Assembly: GCF_004193775.1 (NCBI RefSeq)
Contig: NC_041006.1
Location: 31,177,102-31,241,101, forward strand
Source of the DNA: Glycine soja
Lineage: Eukaryota > Streptophyta > Magnoliopsida > Fabales > Fabaceae
DNA length: 64,000 nt
Direction: 5' to 3'
Both the position numbers and the translations under genes were made by a program. Shown here piece after piece: positions 37,225 through 46,652 of this stretch. Each line of letters opens with the position of its first letter. Position 1 is the first letter of the stretch. The notes beneath the pieces are model-generated. The model saw only the letters and a list, made by a program, of their open reading frames with translations, did no database searches and was not told the DNA's origin.

Positions 37225-37497
37225 TTAGACGATGTTAATCAATTCTCCTTCATCATGATCATTTCGATTAGAATGAACGTCGTCAGCTTCTTCTTCTCCG
37301 ACAACGTTACGAGTGATTTGAGCGGTCAAAGGACTAACATAGGTGTCCATGTATGAATCATCATCTTCTACATTAACACCAATTGTTTTGCCCTGCAGAA
37401 CCACGCACCACCTTTCATCACAAGGGTCTTGCACGTAAAATACTTGTCTAGCTTGTTCTGCCATGATGAAAGGGTCATTTGCACGCCAAAATTGCAT
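37225..37497 (-). pseudogene. CACTA transposon DUF4216-type fragment
   Basis: The frame reads NDPFIMAEQARQVFYVQDPC and WCVVLQGKTIGVNVEDDD, the pattern of the domain found after the TNP2-type transposase in plant CACTA elements (DPF.LA.QA.QVFYV.DP...W.VV). It ends DEGELINIV and a stop. Its last part lies in the right arm of the palindrome, and a second copy of that part (EADDVHSNRNDHDEGELINIV-like) opens the left arm at 36012. The N-terminal transposase is absent. Confidence 0.7.
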
Positions 37498-37791
37498 TCA
37501 TGTTTTTATAAATAAAAATTACATTAATAACAACCTAGTACTAGCAAGATAAAGAGTTTCTCTTCATGTTTCTTGATTTTTATAAACCACTTGGGAATGG
37601 ACCATATAGTTGTTGGACTTATCCCTATTATATATATACATGCGTAGTTTAAAAAAAATCAGAATTCTACAACTAGCAAAACCATTTCAAGTTATCTTTT
37701 GGTTCTTTCTAGGCCAACACATTTTTTTATGAAATCATTACCACTAGTAGTAAAATCTCACAACACATGTACAAAGAATAAGGTGTCCAAC

Positions 37792-38215
37792 CTGATGTAC
37801 ATTACTTCTAACACAAGACAAAATGATGTAGTATTTCTCCCTTCCTATAAAGGAATCAACACTAGCAACCGGAAAAGAATAAAACTCATGTAGTAGCTGC
37901 AACAAGGACAAAGATTGCATATAGAAATCATGATATTGTCTCAAACCTCAATCTCCTTGTAAAGTTGTTGCCTGGAAACACCATTTCTTGACATATAGTT
38001 CACAATATAAGTTTTTTGCCCCTCATAAGGTGTTATCACACCAATCTATTTTAACATTTAAAATAATATTAATATTAACACTAAAAGTGTCAATGTAAAC
38101 CCATTTGTTAAAGTTCAAAAAATATACCTGACTTGGAACCACACCACTTTTTAAGAAAGTAGTTACAATCTTTGCAACATTTGTAGCCTCAGTCCTATTT
38201 AAATAAGATGTTCCA
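37792..38215 (-). pseudogene. Captured fragment of UPF1 RNA helicase gene (three exons with introns)
   Basis: Three exons in order on the minus strand: 38215-38128 (GTSYLNRTEATNVAKIV, FLKSGVVPSQ), 38045-37947 (IGVITPYEGQKTYIVNYM, QQLYKEIE) and 37869-37792 (VASVDSFIGREKYYIILSCV, RSNVHQ). Together they match the C-terminal SF1 helicase part of UPF1, the nonsense-mediated decay helicase, including the VASVDSFQGRE motif with Q changed to I. Donors are intact GT; the third exon's acceptor AG is now CG. The introns are present, so the copy came from DNA, not mRNA. With a CACTA fragment on the same strand just downstream, this looks like gene capture by a CACTA element. No flanking UPF1 exons were found. 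Confidence 0.88.
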
Positions 38216-39074
38216 CTAACAGTTAGACAAAAAGATAAGCAAACATATGTTTGTTCTATTAGAAATCCAGCTAAACCAATAAGATGCAAATTAGTCGATT
38301 GATCAATCTAATGTTGATAACGACTACAGTGACCCCACCTAAGTTAGGAAATAATTAAGTTGCAAAACATTCTAATGTTGACTTCAACATTCACTAATAA
38401 GCATAAAAAGTATTAGAAATACCAATTCCGCTAGCAAGTTTGCAGGTATAAGTAAGACATGGTCAAAATTAATTTTCCTCTAAAATGTCAGCTAGTGTTT
38501 TGAATATAGACTTTAAAATGTTGGAAAAGCCGCTTTAATTGCGGACACCCCTTGCCCACCTTAGTTGCGGCCTTATCATGTCCTCATTTCCTAATAGGGG
38601 GACTAACTTTGTAGAAGTCTCAAAGTCAAGATGCCAAAGCCAAGATTCATCAAGGACTAACCCAGAGGCAGCTGGCTCTCCAATTACCCTTTGTCCTGCA
38701 ACATGAAAGCAATTAGTTATTATTGGAACAAAATATCATGGGGGGAAAATATAAACTAACTACATGTTCTGTAGTTTCAAACAAGCAAGAGAGATCACTA
38801 AAACTAGTTATTGATAAAAAAAATGTCATTGTTATGAATCACATATTAAGAATTGAAAACTTAATGTGGTACAATTGGTGCTCTCATTGAGAGTTAGGTT
38901 GTGAGAAGGGATACCTAGTACCTAGGCTAGATTAAGGTGCAATATGACAAATAATAATAGATGTGTAAAGCCATCAAAGGGGAAATGACTATCACTAGGT
39001 CAAAGTTGATAGAGTAAAGTAGTTGTGAACATCAACTCTTAAAGGATATTACAATTTTATGAATCTCACATTGA
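38216..39074. other. Unassigned, probably transposon-derived DNA
   Basis: No gene recognised. A minus-strand frame around 38700-38530 reads GEPAASGLVLDESWLWHLDF and is faintly like the ESWLWH stretch of copia pre-integrase regions, but the rest does not match, so no call is made. The remainder is AT-rich. Confidence 0.4.
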
Positions 39075-39160
39075 CACTATTAGAAATTACAATTTCAACA
39101 TCGGTTATTTACGGCATTCTACATCGGTTCTAAAACCGATGTTGAATGTATTATTGTTAA
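39075..39160 (+). mobile_element. Terminus of a Tgm-like CACTA element
   Basis: CACTATTAGAA at 39075 is the soybean Tgm-type end, with the element body to the right. Subterminal hairpin ACATCGGTT-CTAA-AACCGATGT occupies 39121-39142. The Ogre element enters 91 bp inside this end. The opposite terminus is not in the window and should lie beyond the Ogre 3' LTR. The body lies to the right, so this is a different element from the CACTA fragment at 36-38 kb. Confidence 0.7.
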
Positions 39161-39165
39161 CATCG

Positions 39166-40931
39166 TGTCATACCCTAATTTCATCCGAGGACCATCCGTT
39201 GTTGGGATGCGACCCTCGTTTGACCACTTCGAGGTACTTGGCACCCATCGTTAGGCAATTCGTGGTGTTCCGTGACGTGCCGGAAGTCAAAAGAAGGCAT
39301 TGTAGCACAATCCGTGAAGTTCCACGACATGTCGGAAATTGAAATGAAGTGTTAGTGCGCAATCCACAAAGTTCTGTAACATTTCGGAAGGCAAAGAAGG
39401 GATGATTACGTAATCCGTAAGGTTTCGCAACATTACGGAAAGAAAACAAGCATCGTTACGAAATTCGTAAAGTTTCGTAACATTACGGAAAAAGAATCAC
39501 CAAAAAAAGGTAGGGGGTGTACTTAGTAAAAATGGGGTGCAAATAGCAACCAGGCCCACTTGGGCCTTCCAGAAAATTACTCCAAAAGGCGGTTTCTTCT
39601 GGAGGAAGCAACCTAGCTCGCCTGGGCGAGCTGGGTGGCAAGCATCTCCCCCATTTTTCTATAAATAGGGGGAGAAGTGAAGAGGAAAATTGTTCAGCCC
39701 TCCTGGTAATTCGAGAATCACTTGAAATTAGTGAAAAAAATTGGTTCCGTGAAGAAAATCCATGCCGAGGCGCTTCCGTAACGTTTCCGTGGGTGATTTC
39801 GTGAAGATTTTCAACCGTTCTTCAACGTTTTTCATCGTTCTTCGGTCTTCAACCAGTAAGTACTCGAAATTGAACTTTTCAATTCATTCTATGTACCCTT
39901 AGTGGTCCTCATTTGTTTTCACGTGCTTTTATTTTCATTTCATTTACTTTCCGTACCCCCTTTGACGTGCTTTAGTCATTTGCTTAAGTCATTTTCTTGC
40001 CTAATCAAATAATAAAATAAATTTCCACCGATCATTTGAATTGTAATATTCGTTAATTTTTGTTAAAATGAAATCCGACCGTTCGGTCGTGCCGTAACTA
40101 CGTTAGAAATCAAAAAGAGGTAAAATAATAATATAATAATCAAAAATATCTTTTAGTAAAATAAACCAAAAAAAGAAATCGGACGTTTCTCTTTGGGATT
40201 TCTCTTTCTTGATTGAATCGACTAATAACCAAAGTGAAACTAAAGCTAAAATCAATTCATAAACCAAACTTTTATCATCGCCTAAAAAAGTCATTTTCAA
40301 AGGTCCAACACCTTGAAATGGTCTTCTCCGCTTTCATTTGTTAAGTGTAGATTTCTAAAAGCCTAAAATCAACATGTAATTTTACTACCTCTTTCAAAAA
40401 ATAAAAGAGATCATTAATGGTCCAATGCCTTAATGTCTTCTCTCTTTTCAAAAGAATTGGAAGTTTGTTTAATGGTCCAACGCCTTAAATGACCTTTCAT
40501 TCAATAAAAACATATCTTGCAAAAGGGATAAAAACAACTTAACCAAACACTTTGTTCACAAAGAACTACGTAGGTATGATTTCCTTATCGCAATTAAGGA
40601 ATACGTAGGAGCAAGGGAAACACCCTCGTTGACCGCAAAAAAAGATAAAAAAATAAATAAAGACGTAAAGGGAACATAAAATTGAAGTCATGTTTGCACA
40701 TTTAATTAAATGTTGCCGTCTCTCGTGATGGACGCGTGGGGTGCTAATACCTTCCCCATGCGTAAATACAACTCCCGAACCTTTCACTTAAAGTTCGTAG
40801 ATCACGTCTTTTCCGGTTTTTCCGACGTTTTCCTCAAATAAACATTGGTGGCGACTCCGCGCGTATTCCTTTCTTGGAACACGCACCCGCAAGTCTCGCG
40901 TCGCCCTCCCGCCGAAGGGTAGGTTGCGACA
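39166..40931 (+). repeat. 5' LTR of the Ogre element (1766 bp)
   Basis: Starts TGTCATACCC and ends GGTTGCGACA, directly followed by a PBS-like TGG. A TATA box (CTATAAATAG) lies at 39659-39668 and a 16-base palindrome GCTCGCCTGGGCGAGC at 39616-39631. A donor-like GTAAGTA follows at about 39857, so a leader intron from inside the LTR to the AG at 41802-41803, just before ORF1, is possible. Confidence 0.85.
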
Positions 40932-40933
40932 GT

Positions 40934-40950
40934 TGGCTACTCCACTGGGG
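40934..40950 (+). other. Primer-binding site of the Ogre element
   Basis: TGGCTACTCCACTGGGG begins two bases after the LTR end. TGG is the complement of a tRNA CCA end. The tRNA was not identified. The following 0.85 kb to ORF1 is a non-coding leader. Confidence 0.65.
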
Positions 40951-41808
40951 ACTGTTTTTAGAGAGTTAGGCCATTTAATCTTGTGCAATGTTTTATCATG
41001 ACTTTCTCCTTTGTTGGTTTCCCTTTATTTTTCTTATGTTCTTGTGTATATAACTCTTTGATGCTTTTAGTGCGTTTTAAAATGTATGCATGAGGTAAAT
41101 ATTTATTCATTTGATGCACACAAATACCAACACTATTTGCACACACGGTGAGTTGAAAAAGGGCCCTATACCCGGGCTCGTGGGAACATAAGGAGTGGAG
41201 GTGAATCTGTGATCATGCTAGGTCTCCGACTTGCTTGATTACAGTGAACCCTCATCTAGAGTTTTTCTCTTTGATAACATATTGTTGCTAGTAGTCCCTA
41301 CTACTGCAATATGTTCTTCGAAGGGGATGATACCTCTAGAGACCATCAAGAGAGATATGACCACCTTGGGGATTATCACTAAAAACCCTTTTAGCTCTCT
41401 CCCATATAGGTCCCTTGAATAGGGGCACGAAGCGGACACGCTGCGTGCCATTTTTTTCACACTGCCATGCATAAATAGCATGTACCCCTTTCGCTTATAT
41501 ATTTTGTGAATATTGTCATGCTGTACATTCCCGTGTTGTGCCCTTCGCATATGCATCACGCATGGGTTCTGTCTTGATCCCCTCTCTTTTGCAAACTAAC
41601 GGAGGGTCCGTGTCACCTTCTTAAATATATACGTCGGGCACTGTGCTACCCCAAGACGTTGTATCTAAAAAGGAGACAATTTCATCGGGCTCCCGTATTC
41701 ATAAATTGCATCTGTCTCATGTGCATTCCTTCATGCATTCATCCATTCCACCCATAATAGATGTTGGAGTTTTGATTCACATCGGATTTTTGTTTCACTT
41801 TAGTAAGC

Positions 41809-43519
41809 ATGGGGACAAATCAAACTGGCAAAAGGTTTTATCAAGTCAAGATTAAGGGCCTAGATATCACCAGCATCAAGGATTTGGGGCGGTTGATAGG
41901 ACCTCTCCAAATGCAAGCCTTCCGCAAGACGTACGGAAAGATCTTAGATTTGACCATAGTAGAGATATCCCCAGAAGCCATTGCATCACTCACCCAATAC
42001 TATGACCAGCCTTTGAGGTGCTTCACGTTTGGAGACTTCCAATTAGTATCGACTGTTGAAGAATTTGAGGAGATTCTAGGATGTCCTCTTGGGGGAAGGA
42101 AACCGTATCTTTTCTCCGTCTTTCTTCCCTCCTTGAGCAAAATTGCAGTTGTGGTCAGGGATTCGGCGAGAGGATTGGACCGCGTAAAGCAAACTCGAAA
42201 CGGCATAGTGGGCCTACCACATAAGTACTTAGAAGGCAAGGCGAGGGATATGGCGAATCAAGAGGAGTGGGTCCCGTTTATGGATGTATTAGCATTGCTA
42301 ATCTTTGGGGTTGTCCTCTTTCCAAATGTAGATGGTTTGGTGTAACTAGCCGCGATTGATGCTTTCCTTGCATATCACCATAGTAAAGAGAGCCCGATGG
42401 TAGCTGTCTTGGCAGACTTATTTGACACATTTGACCGAAGGTGCAAAAAGAGTAGTGCATGGATCATCTGTTGTTTACCTGCTCTTTGTGTATGATTGGT
42501 TTCGTACTTGTTCCAACAAGACATAAGGCATCCATGTCCGCTCCGAAGCCATCGCTCGTGTGTCGAGAAAAGAAGGAAATGAGGGTGTTATCTTCTCATG
42601 TGGAAGCTACCCAAACATCCCGTTGATAGGAACGAGGGGTTGCATTAACTACAATCCCGCGCTTGCTATATGACAGTTAGGGTACCCATGAGGGGAGCAC
42701 TGACGGAAGAAAGCCTGTCTCCTTTCCTTGTGAGAGATTTTGGCGCGCATACAAAGAGTCCATAAGGCGTAGGAAAACCCGTTAAGGAAAGATAAAGAGC
42801 TTAGAGGAATTCGTAATGGCATCATTGGTGGTTATCATGAATGGCTGAAAGTTCGTACACGGGGTTTAGATTGGCTCGCCAAGTTAAAGATTATCAACGA
42901 AGAGAATTTCGAAGCTCCGGAAGAAGATGAAGAAGTCCGAGCTCTGAAAACCAAACTAGGAAAAGCGAGACTTGCCAAAGAAAAATTCAAGTTGGTTGCT
43001 ACAGACATCCGGAAAGAGTGTGCCGGGTTACGAGAAGAAAATGCAGCTACCGCAAAAGCCCTTGAACAAGAAACCAAGAGGGCTCGCAAGGAAGAGCACG
43101 GCCGTGACAAATTCCGTGGAGCATTGTGGGGCAGCAACAGTGAGCTCAAGCTTCGAAGGGAAGAGAGAGACCAATCATGAGCACATAGCCTGGTCTTAAA
43201 AGAAGAGTTAGCCGCTTGCTCAAGGTCCAAAAGGAACTTGACTCAGCGTTTGTGCGAGACAGAGACCAACATGTTAGCTATCATCACCAAGTATCAAGAA
43301 GAACTAAGCCTAGCCACAACCCACGAGCATAGGGTGGCGGACGAGTATGCCCAAGTGTACGCGGAAAAGGAGGCTAGAGGAAGGGTGATCGACTCGTTAC
43401 ACCAAGAGGCAACCATGTGGATGGACCGATTTGCTCTTACCTTGAACGGGAGTCAAGAACTTCCCCGATTGCTAGCCAAGGCCAAAGCAATGGCGGACAC
43501 CTACTCCTCCCCTGAATAA
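41809..43519 (+). pseudogene. Ogre ORF1 (unknown function, coiled-coil C-terminus)
   Basis: The ATG at 41809 follows an acceptor-like TTTAG. The N-terminal part, open to 42345, reads KDLGRLIGPLQMQAFRKTYG, ISPEAIASLTQYYDQPLRCF and LVSTVEEFEEILGCPLGGRK; in the same frame after a TAA come AIDAFLAYHHSKES and AVLADLFDTFDRRCKKS. After further stops and frame changes there is a long charged helix-rich segment (EEDEEVRALKTKLGKARLAK, then LREENAATAKALEQETKRAR, then LTQRLCETETNMLA) ending at 43519, with coiled-coil character. Ogre elements carry an ORF1 here; its function is not established. At least five disruptions. Confidence 0.8.
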
Positions 43520-43741
43520 ATCCACGGGCTTCTCGACTATTGTCAGCATATGATAGATTTAATGGCCCATATAATTTGGAACCGCTAGGGAACTTGTATT
43601 ATCACTCAGATATTGACTAGTTATAACCTTTTTGAATAAAATGAGTTTATCCCATGTTTCTACTCCAAAAAAGTCAGTGCGAATCAAATCACTCCTGCAT
43701 TTTACCTCTAAACATGCATTCATAATTTTTACCTACTCCTC

Positions 43742-45048
43742 ATGTTTGGTTTTTCTAGGAAAAAAACCATAACTAAACGCACCCCAAGGCATCCTTATCG
43801 CACCAGATCCAAATCTAGAACGATAGGTGATCAAGAGGAGACACAGGAACAGATGAAAGCCGACATGTCGGCTTTGAAAGAACAAATGGCTTCTATGATG
43901 GAGGCCATGCTAGGAATGAGACAACTCATGGAGAAGAACGTGGCCACCGCTACCGCTGTCAGTTCGGCTGTCGAAGCAGACCCGACTCTCCTAGCCACCG
44001 CGTACCATCCTCCCCCAAATACGGTAGGACGAGGAAGAAACACACTGGGGCACAACAGGAACCCCCATTTGGGATACAACCAAGTGGCTTACCCTTATGG
44101 ATTGTCGCCTAATTACACGCCGCTAGTCATGCAAGATGATGTGGGTCATATCTCTTCTCCCATCCTTGAAGGGGAGCCTCCTCGACAGCCCGACAAGGTC
44201 CACGAAGATCATCAAGAGTATACCCAAGGGGATGTCGAGTTCTACCCCCCAATCCCCGTCGAGGGACCGGCACCCAACACTTTGCCTCAGCCCAACCTCA
44301 CAGCACAACCAATAATCTTGTCCACAGAAGGACCACCCCCGGCGACTGAAGAAAGAAGGAAACTCGATCTCCTTGAGGAGAGATTGAGGGCTATTGAAGG
44401 CTTTGGTGACTATCCGTTCGCGGACATGACGGATCTTTGTTTGGTACCAGATGTTGTTATCCCCCCAAAATTCAAAGTGTCGGACTTTGACAAGTATAAA
44501 GGGACGACTTGTCCCAAGAACCATCTCAAGATGTATTGTCGTACGATGGGCGCGCACTCTAGGGATGAGAAGCTATTAATATACTTTTTCCAAGATAGCT
44601 TGGTTGGGGCCGCGGTCGTTTGGTACACTAATCTGGAAGCTTCCTGCATCCGTACTTGGAAGGACCTGATTACTGCTTTCCTAAGGCAATATCAGTATAA
44701 TTCCGATATGGCTCTTGATCGCACTCAGCTACAGAATATGTTCAAGAAGGAAGGTGAGACCTTTAAAGAATACGCACAACGGTGGAGAGACCTGGCAGCG
44801 CAAGTGGCCCCTCCCATGGTCGAAAGGGAGATGATCACCATGATGGTAGACACCTTGCCAGTGTTTTACTATGAGAAGTTGGTAGGATACATGCCGTCCA
44901 GCTTCGCGGACCTAGTTTTCGCCGGGGAAAGAATCGAAGTAGGGTTGAAAAGAGGGAAGTTCGATAACGTTTCCTCCACAAGTGCCAATGCTAAAAGAAT
45001 CGGAGCAACTAGGGCAAAAAGGAAGGAGGGAGATGCCCACGCCGTCAC
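43742..45048 (+). pseudogene. Ogre gag, N-terminal and core part
   Basis: The frame starts MFGFSRKKTITKRTPRHP. A helix-rich stretch with MKADMSALKEQMASMMEAML follows, then a proline-rich linker, then the gag core: FKVSDFDKYKGTTCPKNHLK, MYCRTMGAHSRDEKLLIYFF, WYTNLEASCIRTWKDL, and NMFKKEGETFKEYAQRWRDL. It is open as far as the Sirevirus LTR at 45049, where it is interrupted after DAHAV. The continuation is at 46849 in the same frame. Gag forms the particle that packages element RNA in active relatives. Confidence 0.88.
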
Positions 45049-46652
45049 TGTTGGATCGAGTGGCCTCAGAATAATTAAGAAGGGGGGGGGTTGAATTAAT
45101 TATTCCTAAGCCTTTACTAATTAAAAAATTACTCTTTTAAGGCTTTTACTTATTTTGTTAAGAGAATATGGAGTAGAAGAGAAACTTAACAGAAAGTAAA
45201 AGCAGAAATTAAATGCACATCGGAAAGTAAAAGAGTAGGGAAGAAGGAAACAAACACACAAGAGTTTTTATACTGGTTCGACAACAATCCGTGCCTACAT
45301 CCAGTCCCCAAGCAACCTGTGGTCCTTGAGATTTCTTTCAACCTTATAAAAATCCATTTACAAGCAAAGATCCACAAGGGATGTACCCTCTCTTGTTCTC
45401 AGTCAAACACAAGTAGATGTACCCTCTACTTGTACCACAAAGGATGTACCCTCCAATGTGTTAAGACAAAGATCTCAGGCTGTTAAACCTTTGATACTTT
45501 GTGAATGGGGATACAAAAGAATTCTCAGGCGGTTAGTCCTTTGAACACTTTTGTATAAGGGAAAGGGAAGAATCAAAAGAATTCTCAGACTGTGTCGTTT
45601 TGAATTCTTTGACAAGGGAGAAGGGAGACACAAAAGAATTTAGGCGGTTAGTCCTTTGTTCTTTTGGAAAAGGGAGAAGAGAGACACAAAGAATTCAGGC
45701 TGTTAGTCCTTGGCAAATTCTTTTTGGCAAAGGGAGAAGTGAATGAAAAGATGAATAGCACAAGTTTTCAAGGTTTGGAAAACCAGAAAACTTCAGAAAG
45801 CTTTTGGTACAAAGAAGAAGAAGAAGTTAAAAGAGAGTCAAGGCTTGTAAAGGATTGATTGGAAAAGTAAAGTATTCAAGATTGTTGAAATGCAAAACAA
45901 AGCCTTGCTTTTATAGACTCTCCATGTCTGGTCAAGAAGACCATTCAGAAGAGTTATAACTCTTAGAAAAACTTAAAACTCATTTGAAAAAGTCAAAACC
46001 TTTTTGAAGAGTTACATCTTTTGATTTATCAGAAACAATCACTGATAATCGATTACCAAATAAGTGTAATCGATTACACAAAGCTTTTGAGTGAAAGGAT
46101 GTTACTCTTCACATTTAAATTTGAATTTCAACATTCGAGGGCACTGGTAATCGATTACCAAAACATTGTAATTGATTACAGCCTTTTGAAAATAATTGGA
46201 ACGTTGTAAATTCAGTTTGAAAACTTTTTCAAACTCATTTTGCTACTGGTAATCGATTACAACAATATGGTAATCGATTACCAGAGAGTAAAAACTCTTT
46301 GGTAAAGTTTTTGTCAAAAACTCATGTGCTATTCAAAGTTTTGAAAATAAATTTTAATACTTATCTTGATTGAGACTTTTCTTCATTCTTGAATCTTGAG
46401 TCTTGAATCTTGATCTTGATTCTTGAGATCTTGATTCTTGAATCTTGATTCTTGATTCTAGGCTTTCTTCTTGAGTCTTGAATTCTTCTTGATTCTTGAA
46501 CTCTTGACTTGTTCTTGATTCACTTGAGATGTTCTTTGATTTACTTGAGTTGTTCTTTGATCTTTGAGCTTTTTGTTCATCACCTTTGTCATCATTTTTT
46601 GTTGTCATTATTGTTATCATCAAAACACCTTTGAATCACATTCACCAAGAAG
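45049..46652 (-). mobile_element. Lone Sirevirus LTR inside Ogre gag, one end truncated
   Basis: Starts TGTTGGATCGAGTGGCCTCA on the plus strand (the 3' end of the LTR in its own orientation) and shares the whole order of the 1-1138 LTR: TATAAAAAC promoter box on the minus strand at 45264-45272, four repeats of about 57 bp with GGTTAGTCCTT (45515-45740), and three palindrome pairs. The last dozen or so bases of the LTR (GCTTCTACA side) are missing. The LTR joins directly to a repeated copy of gag at AAGAAGC|CTTGCC. No internal element sequence remains. Confidence 0.88.
46045..46281. promoter_or_regulatory. Three pairs of GTAATCGATTAC palindromes in LTR
   Basis: Sites start at 46045, 46066, 46147, 46168, 46249 and 46270: pairs exactly 21 bp apart, repeating every 102 bp. 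One site has ATTGAT in place of ATCGAT and one has a changed first base. Confidence 0.6.

Larger units (their letters stand above)
36010..37300. repeat. 1.29-kb near-perfect palindrome (inverted duplication of CACTA sequence)
   Basis: Arms 36010-36649 and 36661-37300 are inverted copies (about 640 bp each) around an 11-base spacer at 36650-36660. Each arm holds the same two convergent coding pieces: the C-terminal end of a CACTA DUF4216-type protein and the C-terminal part of a lysine-rich ORF. The encoded arm peptides differ at only about 6 of 90 residues. Transcription through it would give a long hairpin RNA. Confidence 0.9.

Noticed and set aside
38530..38710. Copia pre-integrase fragment (ESWLWH) on the minus strand
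   Set aside because: Only a handful of residues agree and the zinc-binding H and C residues that should follow are absent.
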